Below are positions 54,113-63,922 of a DNA stretch of 64,000 bases, in pieces (position 1 is the first letter of the stretch; each line of letters starts with the position of its first letter). The position numbers were made by a program, and so were the translations under genes. The DNA is from Butyrivibrio sp. INlla16 (GTDB lineage: Bacteria; Bacillota; Clostridia; Lachnospirales; Lachnospiraceae): NCBI RefSeq assembly GCF_900104155.1, contig NZ_FMYB01000018.1, forward strand, positions 1-64,000, written 5' to 3'. The notes under the pieces are model-generated. The model was given only the letters and a program-made list of their open reading frames with translations. It was not told where the DNA came from and did no database searches.

Positions 54113-56281
54113 TTATAGTCCGTGGTCGTCCCTGTATTCCGGTTCGAAGACTCTGCTCTCTGTAATGTTCTTAGGCTTTCCAAGTTCGGTTGCCTCATTT
54201 CCGAAAAGCTTCTGGGAATTAAGGGGATCCGCTCCTCTCTTTGTTACCTTGATATATTCGCCCTTTTCATTCATGACATGAGCTTTAACATTGTCCCGAA
54301 GCTCGCAGTCGAGAATATGCCATAGTTTTTCCCGAAGTGCGGGATTTTCAACAGGGAACATAATCTCCACACGGCGCTCTAGGTTTCTTGGCATCCAGTC
54401 AGCACTTGATGCGTAGTACTCAGGACTTCCGCCGTTTTCAAAGTAGAATATACGGCTATGTTCAAGGAAGTTACCTACTATAGAGCGAACTCTTATATTA
54501 TCACTGATACCGGGAATTCCGGTCCTAAGACAGCATATACCCCTCACAATAAGATCGATTTTTACTCCGGCATTGCTTGCTTCATAGAGTGCTGCGATAA
54601 CATCCTTATGACATATTGAATTCATCTTAGCAACGATATGTGCAGGCTCACCGTTTCTGGCATGATCTGCTTCTCTTTTGATCAGATCAAGAATTCTGTC
54701 CTTAAGCCACAAAGGTGCCAGTGTCAGTTTGTTCCATACTACCGGCTCAGAATAACCGGAAAGCATGTTAAATACAGCGGTAGCATCTTCGCCGTAGGCT
54801 TCAGCGCAGGTAAACATACCGACGTCAGTGTACAGTTTTGCAGTTGAGTCATTATAGTTACCTGTTGCCAGGTGAACATAACGCCTGATACCGTCTTCTT
54901 CTTTTCTAACAACAAGTGTTATCTTACTATGGGTCTTCAGTCCCTTTAATCCATAAATAACGTGACAGCCTGCTTTCTCAAGCATCTTCGCCCAGACGAT
55001 ATTATTCTCTTCATCAAAACGGGCTTTAAGCTCAACCAGTACAGATACCTGTTTGCCGTTGTCAGCAGCTTTTGCAAGAGCAGCAATAATAGGTGAATTA
55101 CCGCTTACTCTGTAAAGAGTCTGCTTAATGGCAAGAACCGCAGGGTCTGATGCTGCAGTTTCCACAAATCTTACTACCGGATCAAAGCTCTCGTAGGGAT
55201 GGTGCATCAGAATATCACCCTCTCTTATGCACTCAAAGATATCCCTGTCAGCCGGAAGCTGAATAACCGGGGCAGGTGGATTATAGCCATGCTCTTTGAG
55301 ATAGTCAAAGCCCTCTATGCCATACATCTTCATGAGGAAGGTCAGATCAAGCGGTCCGTCTACAGTATAGACCTCTCGCTGCTCAACCTTAAGCTCGTCA
55401 ACAAGCAGCTTAAGAAGTCTCTTATCAAAGCCCTTCTCAATCTCAAGTCTTATCGCCTGTCCCCACTGGCGTCTTTTCAGCTGTTTCTCAATTTCCTTCA
55501 GAAGATCCTCTGCCTCATCCTCATCAATTGAAAGGTCTGCATTTCTTCCAACTCTGAAGGGATGACAGCACACAATATCGTAATTAAGGAAAAGCTTATG
55601 AATATTTCTCTCTATAATCTGCTCAAGGAGAATTATTTTTCTTACTCCGCTGATCTCGGGAATTTCCATTATTCTGGGCAGAACCGACGGAACCTGAACC
55701 ATGGCGAATTCCATCTCATCATCATTGTCCTTACCTTTGACAAGCGCACCGATATTCAGTGTCTTATTTCTGATAAGCGGGAAGGGTCTCGACGAATCCA
55801 CCGCCATCGGAGTAAGAACAGGATATACGAAATCATCAAAATATCTGTCTATATAGTCTGCTTCCTCAGGGGCAAGCTTTTTATAATCCTTTACAATTTC
55901 AACACCGTTTGCACTAAGCTCCGGCAATAACAGCCGGTTGTATATTTTGTACTGTTCAACAACAAAATCATGAACAGCATCGGTGACCTCATCCAACTGC
56001 TGCTTTGGTGACATTCCCGCTATATCCGGCTTCTTATAACCGGCATTTATCATATCCTTAAGGGAAGCCACACGGACCATGAAAAACTCGTCCAGATTGC
56101 TGGATGTAATACTAAGGAATTTCAGCTTTTCAAAGAGAGGTGTCGACTTATCCTTTGCCTCGGAAAGACATCTGCTGTTGAACGCAAGCCAGCTAAGCTC
56201 TCTGTTAATGTAGTACTCATCATTATAGAAATTAGGAATACCGCTTTCATTTGTAGTTGTATTTTTCTTTTTTGCTGCCAT
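54113..56281 (-). CDS. ppk1: polyphosphate kinase 1
   Basis: Makes polyphosphate from ATP, reversibly. The 722-residue protein has all PPK1 domains: N-terminal helical domain (YYINRELSWLAFNSRCLSEA), head domain, and two PLD-like catalytic domains. The phospho-His is in YVHLATGNYND, the second His in LKTHSKITLVVRKE, and the ATP-site Arg in ELKARFDEENNIVW. The start is the ATG at 56281 after GAGGGACAAT; one at 56293 is also possible. It follows ppx by 60 nt in the same direction. Confidence 0.97.
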   Translation of the reverse strand: MAAKKKNTTTNESGIPNFYNDEYYINRELSWLAFNSRCLSEAKDKSTPLFEKLKFLSITSSNLDEFFMVRVASLKDMINAGYKKPDIAGMSPKQQLDEVTDAVHDFVVEQYKIYNRLLLPELSANGVEIVKDYKKLAPEEADYIDRYFDDFVYPVLTPMAVDSSRPFPLIRNKTLNIGALVKGKDNDDEMEFAMVQVPSVLPRIMEIPEISGVRKIILLEQIIERNIHKLFLNYDIVCCHPFRVGRNADLSIDEDEAEDLLKEIEKQLKRRQWGQAIRLEIEKGFDKRLLKLLVDELKVEQREVYTVDGPLDLTFLMKMYGIEGFDYLKEHGYNPPAPVIQLPADRDIFECIREGDILMHHPYESFDPVVRFVETAASDPAVLAIKQTLYRVSGNSPIIAALAKAADNGKQVSVLVELKARFDEENNIVWAKMLEKAGCHVIYGLKGLKTHSKITLVVRKEEDGIRRYVHLATGNYNDSTAKLYTDVGMFTCAEAYGEDATAVFNMLSGYSEPVVWNKLTLAPLWLKDRILDLIKREADHARNGEPAHIVAKMNSICHKDVIAALYEASNAGVKIDLIVRGICCLRTGIPGISDNIRVRSIVGNFLEHSRIFYFENGGSPEYYASSADWMPRNLERRVEIMFPVENPALREKLWHILDCELRDNVKAHVMNEKGEYIKVTKRGADPLNSQKLFGNEATELGKPKNITESRVFEPEYRDDHGL

Positions 56282-56341
56282 ATTGTCCCTCATAAGCCCC
56301 TATGGGCAATCATCTGTAAAAAGTAACTGCTGTCTTATTCA

Positions 56342-57886
56342 TCAAAAGCGTTTTTGTCGTATTACAGGTTTTATTCCGTATACCTGCTCAAAGAAGCTTC
56401 CCCTTGCTCCGAACAAACCTTTTTCAAGGGAAATATCAGCCATGGTATCAACCGTTATTTCAAGTTCCTTGTCCTTTACTGCAACTCTGACATTCTTAAA
56501 TTTCTGTTTATGAGTTCTGTCAAGGCCGTTGGCTATTCTCAAAATAGCGGTGAGCTTAGCGATGGTAAGATACGCGTCGTGGTCTATTCCGTGGAATCTG
56601 TATCCTCCGCCCTTATAATATTCAAAGTCGTCATGATTAAACCTTACTACATTGGCAACTATCGATCTCTCCAAATGGGATATTCCGATAATCTCCGTAG
56701 ACATTATTATGTTGTAGGAGCAGTCACCGAGATTAACCATGCTTATGTATTTTCCGCAGTCATGAAGGATTGTACAGATTTGCAATAACAAACGTTCTCT
56801 TTTTCCCAGTCCGTGAACCTTTTTCATGCTGTCAAAAATACTAAGTGCTATTGATTGAAGTGTCTCACTTCTCTGCTTACTTCCCATGTATCTTCGCGAA
56901 ATATTCTGTGCGCATGCAACAATATCCTGCTCGAAATCATGAGAACTCTTGATATATTTTTTCCTCTCGGCATACTCGAAAGCGATACCGTCGCAGAGTG
57001 TCCCTCCGGGCGCCCAGATAGTCTCTGCCTTAAGCATCGCAACAATGTTACTCACAAGAAGTCCCGATACATACATGAGCATCAGATTATCCTGTGGAAG
57101 GCCAAGCTTTTTGGAAATATCAGTAAGAGATTTGTTGGCCAAAGTTCCCATATAATACACAAATTCCTTGGCCGATGCGTATCCTTTTTCCTCCATACCA
57201 AGGTTTATTCTTTGCAGAACAGGTGATACGTAATCGTCAATTAAAATAACATTCTCTATTTTTCTGTCTTTAAGATGCATCTTTGCAAAGACATTCAGCT
57301 GGGATTCAACGAGTTCCTGCACAAGCATCGGAAACTTGCTGTGACCGGGCTGAATCTGCTGCATGGTGGAATATAGACGAAGAACACCAAGCCGCAGCTG
57401 CTGAGTAGTCACAAGGGTATCATTCTCGAAAAGAGATATCTGGATACTACCTCCGCCGACATCAACAATAGCAGTTGGTTTTTCAAGGAATTTAAAAAAT
57501 CGTTCGTTATTAAGAGCAACCGATTTATAATCAAGGAATCTCTGCTCGGAATTACTCAGAATATCTATTTCAAGCCCTGTGCGCTGTCTCAAAAGTTCCA
57601 GAACAGTATCAGTGTCCTTGGTCTCACGCATCGCGCTCGTTCCATAGGCCTGATAACGCGTAACTCCGTAGCCTTCCATGATCTTGTTGTAATCAGTAAG
57701 AATTCTGATAAGTTCATCCATGTGAGTAGCAGAAATCTGACCTGTCGCATATGTTTCCGTTCCCAGGTCGATTTTGTGGCTCACATGATCGATTTCCTTA
57801 ACTCCCTTTTTCTGCGACATTTCAAATATTTTCATGTCCAAAGCGTAGGAGCCCATGTCTACTGCCGCAAATACATCTGTCGCCAT
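56342..57886 (-). CDS. ppx: exopolyphosphatase, Ppx/GppA with C-terminal HD domain
   Basis: Removes terminal phosphate from polyphosphate or pppGpp. A 514-residue protein of the long form. Residues 1-300 are the actin-fold phosphatase: FAAVDMGSYALDMKIF (phosphate-1), YQAYGTSAMRETKDTDTVLE, AIVDVGGGSIQISLFEND (phosphate-2). The C-terminal third is an HD-like helical domain with LLQICTILHDCGKYISMVN and FNHDDFEYYKGGG. CAGGGGGTAATTT precedes the ATG. It lies between the chorismate mutase-ATPase fusion and ppk. Confidence 0.93.
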   Translation of the reverse strand: MATDVFAAVDMGSYALDMKIFEMSQKKGVKEIDHVSHKIDLGTETYATGQISATHMDELIRILTDYNKIMEGYGVTRYQAYGTSAMRETKDTDTVLELLRQRTGLEIDILSNSEQRFLDYKSVALNNERFFKFLEKPTAIVDVGGGSIQISLFENDTLVTTQQLRLGVLRLYSTMQQIQPGHSKFPMLVQELVESQLNVFAKMHLKDRKIENVILIDDYVSPVLQRINLGMEEKGYASAKEFVYYMGTLANKSLTDISKKLGLPQDNLMLMYVSGLLVSNIVAMLKAETIWAPGGTLCDGIAFEYAERKKYIKSSHDFEQDIVACAQNISRRYMGSKQRSETLQSIALSIFDSMKKVHGLGKRERLLLQICTILHDCGKYISMVNLGDCSYNIIMSTEIIGISHLERSIVANVVRFNHDDFEYYKGGGYRFHGIDHDAYLTIAKLTAILRIANGLDRTHKQKFKNVRVAVKDKELEITVDTMADISLEKGLFGARGSFFEQVYGIKPVIRQKRF

Positions 57887-57920
57887 AAATTACCCCCTGT
57901 TTTCAATTGCCCGATAAGAT

Positions 57921-59540
57921 TCATTTACCCAATAGATAATCGATGAATTGCTGAGCGGTTCTGCCGGAGAGCCCACCGTGATTCATCTCCCACTTGCGTG
58001 CTTCTGCAATAAGCTCAGCCTCAGGCATATTGATTCCGTTCCGATCAGCCAGTACCCTGACAATCTCATCGTATTCTTTCATCTCGGGTGCTCCGAAATA
58101 AATAGTTACACCAAAACGATTAGCCAGTGACAGCTTTTCCTGAACTGTATCATTCCTGTGAAGGTCATCATCAAGTACAGCAGGCTTATCCTTGAAACTC
58201 TCCCTTATCAGGTGCCTTCTGTTGGAGGTTGCATAGATGAGCACGTTCTCGGGCTTCTTCTCCAGTCCTCCCTCGATGACAGCTTTCAGATACTTATAGT
58301 CAGTCTCGAATTCTTCAAAACTGAGATCATCCATATAAATAATAAATTTGTAATTACGTCCCTTTATCTGTGCAATAACATCATTCAAATCCTTGAATTG
58401 ATGCTTATAGATTTCGATTATTCTAAGGCCCCTGTCGTAGTACTCATTGGCAATGGCTTTGATACTTGATGACTTTCCGGTGCCGGCATCTCCGTAAAGA
58501 AGACAGTTATTTGCCTTCTTCCCCGAAACAAAAGCCTCCGTGTTATCGATCAGTTTTTGTTTGGCAATCTCGTAGCCTACAAGATCCTTCAATTCCACAT
58601 GTCTGATATTTCTGATCGGCTCTATGACAGCTCCGGCATCTTCATGTCTCACCCTGAATGCTTTATGAAGTCCGAATTTACCGACTCCGTAGTGTTTGTA
58701 GAATAATGTCAGTTCCTTAAGCATCTCCTCTGCATTGGAGCATCTGGCAAGATCAACTGCAAGTTCACATATTCTGTCCCTTACTCTGGTATTGAACACT
58801 TTACTCTCAGCATTCCCCACCTCATAGGTGAATAAAGAGTTAAACTCAGGCACATGAAGTCTTTCTGTCATATCCGAAAAATCGATATCAAACCATTTTT
58901 TAAAACAGGAAAGATCATGAAGAGCAAGTTCCTTTATCGTTCCTCCCATGTCTCCTCGCATCTCATCTGCCATGCTATATGCATTTTCATCTGAAACAAG
59001 AAGAAGTGCCAGAAAGGTATGCCAAAGATTCCCGTAAAAACCACGTCTTGCAGATTCTTCAATCAGAATACTCATCATGGAATGAATAAGCTCTTCCTGC
59101 TCTTCCTTAGAAAAATGAGCATCCGCAAGTTTTTTATCCGAAAGAATTACAAGATTGTCACGAAGATAAGTCTGCTGATCTGTCGCATTTCTAAATAGTA
59201 TCAGCGAATTATTGTTTGAATTAAGCTCCCTGTAAGCGGGATCGGTCTCGGCATTTTCGTCTGTCACGCCGTTAGCTGAGAGCCTCTCATACTGCCTCTT
59301 ACGACTTATCTCCATAATCTTTTCAAAGAGTTCTCCTGTAGGCTCCCTATTTTCATCACTCCCTACAAGTGACTTTACGTTCTCCAGTTTCAGGTTTTCC
59401 CTGTTCTTATCAAAAATGCTTTTTTTAGCCTGTATCTTGTAATCAGCTATCTTCTCGCTGACAGTCATTCTCTTTTCAAACAGAGCTATTAGCTGCGAAT
59501 CAATTTGGTCTATGTCACTTCGAAGTTCATTTAAATCCAT
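57921..59540 (-). CDS. chorismate mutase (AroQ) fused to a DUF815 AAA+ ATPase
   Basis: A 539-residue protein. Residues 1-88 match AroQ chorismate mutase (chorismate to prephenate): LNELRSDIDQIDSQLIALFE, KRMTVSEKIADYKIQ, SIFDKNREN. Likely active-site residues Arg7, Arg24, Lys35, Asp44, Arg47, Glu48 and Gln83 correspond to those of the E. coli domain. After a linker (about 89-125), residues 126-539 match DUF815 ATPases: CLLYGDAGTGKSSSIKAIAN (Walker A Lys356), KFIIYMDDLSFEEFE (Walker B Asp404-405), LIYATSNRRHLIRESF (sensor) and GGLSGRTAQQFIDYLLG. GGAG precedes the ATG, and both parts lie in one frame with no internal start signal. It heads the ppx-ppk-maf cluster. Confidence 0.88.
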   Translation of the reverse strand: MDLNELRSDIDQIDSQLIALFEKRMTVSEKIADYKIQAKKSIFDKNRENLKLENVKSLVGSDENREPTGELFEKIMEISRKRQYERLSANGVTDENAETDPAYRELNSNNNSLILFRNATDQQTYLRDNLVILSDKKLADAHFSKEEQEELIHSMMSILIEESARRGFYGNLWHTFLALLLVSDENAYSMADEMRGDMGGTIKELALHDLSCFKKWFDIDFSDMTERLHVPEFNSLFTYEVGNAESKVFNTRVRDRICELAVDLARCSNAEEMLKELTLFYKHYGVGKFGLHKAFRVRHEDAGAVIEPIRNIRHVELKDLVGYEIAKQKLIDNTEAFVSGKKANNCLLYGDAGTGKSSSIKAIANEYYDRGLRIIEIYKHQFKDLNDVIAQIKGRNYKFIIYMDDLSFEEFETDYKYLKAVIEGGLEKKPENVLIYATSNRRHLIRESFKDKPAVLDDDLHRNDTVQEKLSLANRFGVTIYFGAPEMKEYDEIVRVLADRNGINMPEAELIAEARKWEMNHGGLSGRTAQQFIDYLLGK

Positions 59541-59686
59541 ACCTAAAATCTCCTAATTTTGTTATTAGAATTGTACCATAATTTAAGGGAAAGTTAATGG
59601 TATTCATGCTAAAAATCGTGTTATACTTTATAAAATATAGTTTATAAAATTTGCATCGTGTTTTAGCCCTTATGAGGTGATCTTTT

Positions 59687-60715
59687 ATGAAAAGCAGAAC
59701 CTTTCTTATATTTTTTTCAATCTTTATCACAGCCATTACTGTAGGCTTGTTAATTTACTTTATTTCCAAACGTGTTCCTATGAATGATGAAAATGTCGTG
59801 GGCAATACTCCCGGCAATCTTTATAATGGCGGACTTTTCCTTGAGATGGACGGAAAGGTTTATTTTTCAAACCCTCTCGGAAATGACTGTCTCTACTCCA
59901 TGAATCCGGATGAAACAGATGTTAAGCAGCTTACTTCCATGAATACAAGTCATATCGTAGGTGCAGGTAAATACATTTACTTTTACCTTGATTACTCCAA
60001 GAAAAATGTATCAAACAGCAAGCTGAAAGGACTTGGAAATGTATCCGTTTTCTATGGCTTATATCGAAGCCAGCTTGACGGTGAAAAGCAGGAGGTTCTT
60101 GACAGAGAATATATCTCCTCCGTTCAGCTTGTAGGTAGTTATCTCTACTATAACGTTGACAACGGTAATAAGGCAGGACTGAATAAAATAAGAATTGATG
60201 AGCGAAACCAGAGCCTTGTTACAGCTGAAAAGCTTGACCCCTCATGCGCCCTCGACGGAAAAATCTATTACAGCGGTGTTGATCTTGATCACGATCTTCA
60301 CGTTATGGACACTCTTTCAGAAGATACTTCCAGCATTCTTCTGAGTGGTAATATCTGGCAGCCCATTGTTCAGAATGGTTTTGTTTATTACATCGATGCT
60401 GCTCATCATTACAGGCTCTGCCGCACAAATCTCTCCAGCGGCGAAACCAGTGTACTTACCGACTCCAGAGTGGATTTTTACAACATGAACGAATTCAATA
60501 TCTTCTACGCCACTTCAGAACCCGGCAATCAGACTTTAAGAGTCATGAAGCTTGACGGCTCTAACAATGCCGTAATCGCTGAAGGTATTTTCCACGCACT
60601 CAGTCTCACCTCGAAGTATCTGTATTTCAAGCCATTTGATGTTGAGAATGTAATGTATCACGTTCCTGTTGACGGCTCCGACGTTGTCAGCACATTCCTT
60701 CCTCTGAACAAGTAA
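59687..60715 (+). CDS. DUF5050-like membrane-anchored beta-propeller protein
   Basis: A 342-residue protein with one N-terminal TM helix (TFLIFFSIFITAITVGLLIY) and an extracytoplasmic domain built of repeated four-stranded units: GKVYFSNPLGNDCLYSMNPD, GKYIYFYLDY, GSYLYYNVDNGNKAGLNKIR, NGFVYYIDAAHHYRLCRTNL and SKYLYFKPFDVENVMYHVPV. This YYxD-type pattern is typical of DUF5050 proteins of clostridia. The role is unknown; it may be a ligand or wall-binding propeller. GAGGTGATCTTTT precedes the ATG. It is divergent from the chorismate mutase-ATPase gene. Confidence 0.85.
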   Translation: MKSRTFLIFFSIFITAITVGLLIYFISKRVPMNDENVVGNTPGNLYNGGLFLEMDGKVYFSNPLGNDCLYSMNPDETDVKQLTSMNTSHIVGAGKYIYFYLDYSKKNVSNSKLKGLGNVSVFYGLYRSQLDGEKQEVLDREYISSVQLVGSYLYYNVDNGNKAGLNKIRIDERNQSLVTAEKLDPSCALDGKIYYSGVDLDHDLHVMDTLSEDTSSILLSGNIWQPIVQNGFVYYIDAAHHYRLCRTNLSSGETSVLTDSRVDFYNMNEFNIFYATSEPGNQTLRVMKLDGSNNAVIAEGIFHALSLTSKYLYFKPFDVENVMYHVPVDGSDVVSTFLPLNK

Positions 60716-60723
60716 AAATGGTC

Positions 60724-60751
60724 TAGACAACTTGGCACAAACATATATAAT
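60724..60751 (+). promoter_or_regulatory. pyrBI promoter
   Basis: TAGACA (60724-60729), a 16-nt spacer and a perfect TATAAT (60746-60751), 48 nt before the pyrB ATG. No pyrimidine attenuator or PyrR-type hairpin is visible in the short leader. Confidence 0.55.
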
Positions 60752-60798
60752 TGATTAAAGAAAAAAACTAATCAGTTTTATATGGGAGTGCAGAATCT

Positions 60799-61758
60799 AT
60801 GATGAACAATCTAAGACACATGATGCGACCGCTTGATTTCACTGTAGAAGAGCTTGAAGAATTATTTGACACAGCCGGTGATATCGAGCGCAACATGAGC
60901 GCCTATGCGCACAAATGCGACGGTAATATCCTCGCAACCTGTTTCTACGAACCCAGTACCAGAACAAGACTCAGTTTCGAGACCGCAATGCTCAGACTCG
61001 GCGGTCAGATAATCGGTTTTGCCGATGCCTCCAGTTCATCCGTTTCAAAAGGCGAAAGTGTCGCCGATACTATCCGTGTTATTTCCAGTTTTGCCGATAT
61101 ATGTGCCATGCGTCATCCCAAGGAGGGGGCTCCGATGGTAGCTGCGGCGAATTCCATTATTCCTGTTATTAATGCCGGCGACGGCGGTCATCACCACCCT
61201 ACCCAAACTCTTACAGATCTGCTAACAATTCGTTCCTTACACGGAACTCTTTCAGGTTTCACTATTGGTCTCTGCGGCGATCTTAAATTCGGCAGAACCG
61301 TCCATTCTCTTATAAATGCACTTGTTCGTTACAGGGATATCCATTTTATTTTCATCTCTCCTAACGAACTTCGTGTTCCGGATTACATCACAGACATGTT
61401 AAAGGAAAACAACATAACGTATGAAGAAGTAATAAAGCTTGAAGACGTAATGCCAAGACTGGATCTGTTATACATGACCAGAGTGCAGAAAGAGCGTTTC
61501 TTCAATGAAGAGGACTACATTCGCCTGCGTGACTTCTACATACTCAATGAGGAAAAAATGGAGTTAGCAAAAAAGGATATGCATATCCTCCATCCGCTTC
61601 CCAGAGTAAACGAGATTTCAGTTGAAGTGGACAAGGATCCGAGAGCTGCATATTTCAAGCAGGTTCAATATGGATTGTATGTGAGAATGGCTTTGATACT
61701 GACGCTCCTTGATAAGACCGATGCACATATGAATCATGGATTGTTAAGGGAATGGTAA
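60799..61758 (+). CDS. pyrB: aspartate carbamoyltransferase catalytic subunit
   Basis: First committed step of pyrimidine synthesis: carbamoyl phosphate + aspartate to carbamoyl aspartate. A 319-residue protein of normal length. Seen: [20 protein letters not shown] (carbamoyl phosphate site STRTR), [54 protein letters not shown] and [11 protein letters not shown] with [13 protein letters not shown]. It is followed by pyrI after 17 nt, so the enzyme should be a class B holoenzyme. Confidence 0.98.
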   Translation: MMNNLRHMMRPLDFTVEELEELFDTAGDIERNMSAYAHKCDGNILATCFYEPSTRTRLSFETAMLRLGGQIIGFADASSSSVSKGESVADTIRVISSFADICAMRHPKEGAPMVAAANSIIPVINAGDGGHHHPTQTLTDLLTIRSLHGTLSGFTIGLCGDLKFGRTVHSLINALVRYRDIHFIFISPNELRVPDYITDMLKENNITYEEVIKLEDVMPRLDLLYMTRVQKERFFNEEDYIRLRDFYILNEEKMELAKKDMHILHPLPRVNEISVEVDKDPRAAYFKQVQYGLYVRMALILTLLDKTDAHMNHGLLREW

Positions 61759-61775
61759 TTTAGAAAGGATACAAT

Positions 61776-62213
61776 ATGCTTAATGTAGGAAAAATCGAAG
61801 AAGGTTTCGTTTTAGATCATATAAAAGCCGGACGCAGCATGCAGATTTATCATCATCTGGGACTCGACAGACTGGACTGCACCGTTGCCATCATAAAAAA
61901 TGCAAGAAGCAATGTTATGGGCAAGAAGGATATTCTGAAGGTCGAGTGTGATATTGATACTCTGGATCTTGCGGTTCTGGCTTTCATCGACCATAACATA
62001 ACCGTAAATGTAATTAAAGAAGGTGAGATTGTTGAAAAGAGAGCCCTTTTCCTTCCTCACGAGATAAAGAATGTAATAAAGTGTCACAATCCCAGATGCA
62101 TCTCTTCAATCGAGCAGGAGCTTCCGCATATCTTCTACCTGGCTGATGAAGAAAAAGAAATATATCGCTGTAAATACTGCGATGAGAAATATACAGAAAG
62201 CGCTAAGAGCTGA
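61776..62213 (+). CDS. pyrI: aspartate carbamoyltransferase regulatory subunit
   Basis: A 145-residue allosteric subunit that binds CTP/ATP and links PyrB trimers. The N-terminal nucleotide domain has GFVLDHIKAGRSMQIYHHLG. The C-terminal zinc domain has the four Cys in KCHNPRCISS and IYRCKYCDEKY. The length is close to E. coli PyrI (153). GAAAGG precedes the ATG; a strong terminator overlaps the stop codon. Confidence 0.97.
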   Translation: MLNVGKIEEGFVLDHIKAGRSMQIYHHLGLDRLDCTVAIIKNARSNVMGKKDILKVECDIDTLDLAVLAFIDHNITVNVIKEGEIVEKRALFLPHEIKNVIKCHNPRCISSIEQELPHIFYLADEEKEIYRCKYCDEKYTESAKS

Positions 62214-62235
62214 TTGCTCTTAGCGCCTTTTTTAT
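62200..62235. terminator. pyrBI terminator
   Basis: Arms GCGCTAAGAGC (62200-62210) and GCTCTTAGCGC (62216-62226), an 11-bp perfect stem with a 5-nt loop, followed by a T run. It may also serve the convergent ABC genes. Confidence 0.95.
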
Positions 62236-62239
62236 AATC

Positions 62240-63013
62240 TCAGTTACCGCATTCAACACTGATTTCATTGAACAAATGCATTATTTCTTCAGGCTTCATC
62301 TTTTTCTTGTCTTCACCTGATTTATCAAGAATTATTGATCCTTCATGCATCATCAGAAGTCTGTCACCATACTCCGTAGCATATCGAAGGTTATGAGTAA
62401 CCATAATGGTTGTAACCTTTTTCTCTCTGACAATTTTATCCGTAAGTTCCATAATGATATCCGCCGTTTTAGGATCGAGCGCAGCAGTGTGCTCGTCCAA
62501 AATAAGAAACTCAAGCGGTGTCATCGTACTCATAAGAAGCGCCACAGCCTGGCGCTGACCACCTGAAAGAGAACCAACCTTTGTATACAGTTTATCCTCC
62601 AGGCCAAGTCCCAAGCTTTTCAGAAGATCTCTGTAGTAATCCTTGCGCTTATGATTAACGCCTGCCTGTAGTCCGAAAATCTTGCCCTTATTATCAGCGA
62701 TGGACATATTCTCCAGAATATTCATGGACGGACATGTTCCCTTTGATGGATCCTGGTAAACTCTGCCTATTGTTCTATGTCTCTGATAGTCACGCTCATT
62801 GGTGATATTTTCACCATTGACAAGTATTTCTCCTCTATCGGCCTGAATTGATCCGCAGATAATATTGAGCATTGAGGTCTTGCCTGAACCATTACTTCCA
62901 ACTACAGCAACAAACTGTCCATCCGGAACTATCAGATTGAAGTCATCAAAGAGGCACATCTCATTGACAGTGCCGGGATTGTAATTTTTATAAATTGATT
63001 TCAGTTCCAGCAT
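62240..63013 (-). CDS. ABC transporter ATP-binding protein
   Basis: A 257-residue ATPase: Walker A AVVGSNGSGKTSMLNIICGS, Q-loop VYQDPSKGT, signature LSGGQRQAVALLMS, Walker B LEFLILDEHTAALDPK and H-loop MVTHNLRYA. The DEHTAALDPKT form is typical of the ATPase that goes with PF04392-type binding proteins (TrpXYZ-like importers). It follows the permease by one nucleotide and the binding-protein gene before that, giving a complete importer. Substrate (tryptophan, other amino acid or nucleobase-like) not determined. Confidence 0.94.
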   Translation of the reverse strand: MLELKSIYKNYNPGTVNEMCLFDDFNLIVPDGQFVAVVGSNGSGKTSMLNIICGSIQADRGEILVNGENITNERDYQRHRTIGRVYQDPSKGTCPSMNILENMSIADNKGKIFGLQAGVNHKRKDYYRDLLKSLGLGLEDKLYTKVGSLSGGQRQAVALLMSTMTPLEFLILDEHTAALDPKTADIIMELTDKIVREKKVTTIMVTHNLRYATEYGDRLLMMHEGSIILDKSGEDKKKMKPEEIMHLFNEISVECGN

Positions 63014-63014
63014 A

Positions 63015-63899
63015 TCAGGCCTCCACTTTCCGCTTCTTGTCTCTGGTGATAATGAGAATCACAAGGAACAATACAGCTGTGATGAGCTTTAAGTCTGTCG
63101 ATTGAAGACCACATTTAATGGCAATCGCTACGCAGGCCTTATATACTACGGCACCGATAACAACACTCGTTGTAATTTTGAAAAATGACACTTTCTTTAA
63201 AATAGCTGTTCCTATGATAACACTGGCAAGACCTATTACAGCTGTACCGGTTCCCATGGATACATCAAAGTATCTCTGCTGCTGAGCATAGATGGAACCC
63301 GAAAGAGCAACAAGGCCATTGGCAATAGCAAGGCCGATGATTCTGACCTTTCCCCTGTCTACACCCATTGATGTAACAAGAACATCGTTATCTCCGACAG
63401 CCTGAAGCATAAGTCCTGACCTTGTTTTAAGATACCAGTCGAGGATAAATTTCACTATTATTGTGATGACAAAAAGAATAATCACCGACTGAAAACCCGC
63501 AAGCCCGGGAATCATCCCAAACAAAGAGTTCATAAGCTTGTTATCAAAAATTGTGTAGTAATCATACATGGGAAGGTTTGCTTTTCCTGCAATTCTAAGA
63601 TTCACGGAATACAAACCGGTCATCATGATAATTCCGGCAAGAAGATCCCTTACCTTAAACACCACATGAATTATGCCTGTGCAGACTCCTATAAGGCAGC
63701 CTGCCGCAAAACATATCGGTAAAGTAAGTATCGGCCGGACCCCGGCTCTTATCATAACAACAGCAAGGCAGATTCCAAAAGGGAATCCGCCATCTACTGT
63801 CATGTCAGGAAAATCCAATATTTTATACGTAATATACATTCCCAGAGCCATGATTGCGTAACACAAGCCTTGCTCCAGCACACTTATCAGAAGTGCCAT
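63015..63899 (-). CDS. ABC transporter permease (branched-chain/TrpY-like)
   Basis: A 294-residue permease with eight to nine TM helices: LLISVLEQGLCYAIMALGMY starts the protein; ILDFPDMTVDGGFPFGICLA is the family signature region; RDLLAGIIMMTGLYSVNLRI and VGLASVIIGTAILKKVSFF follow. It belongs to the group paired with PF04392 binding proteins. It is 23 nt from the end of the binding-protein gene. Confidence 0.93.
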   Translation of the reverse strand: MALLISVLEQGLCYAIMALGMYITYKILDFPDMTVDGGFPFGICLAVVMIRAGVRPILTLPICFAAGCLIGVCTGIIHVVFKVRDLLAGIIMMTGLYSVNLRIAGKANLPMYDYYTIFDNKLMNSLFGMIPGLAGFQSVIILFVITIIVKFILDWYLKTRSGLMLQAVGDNDVLVTSMGVDRGKVRIIGLAIANGLVALSGSIYAQQQRYFDVSMGTGTAVIGLASVIIGTAILKKVSFFKITTSVVIGAVVYKACVAIAIKCGLQSTDLKLITAVLFLVILIITRDKKRKVEA

Positions 63900-63922
63900 A
63901 GTTACTCCTATCCGCTTATAAA

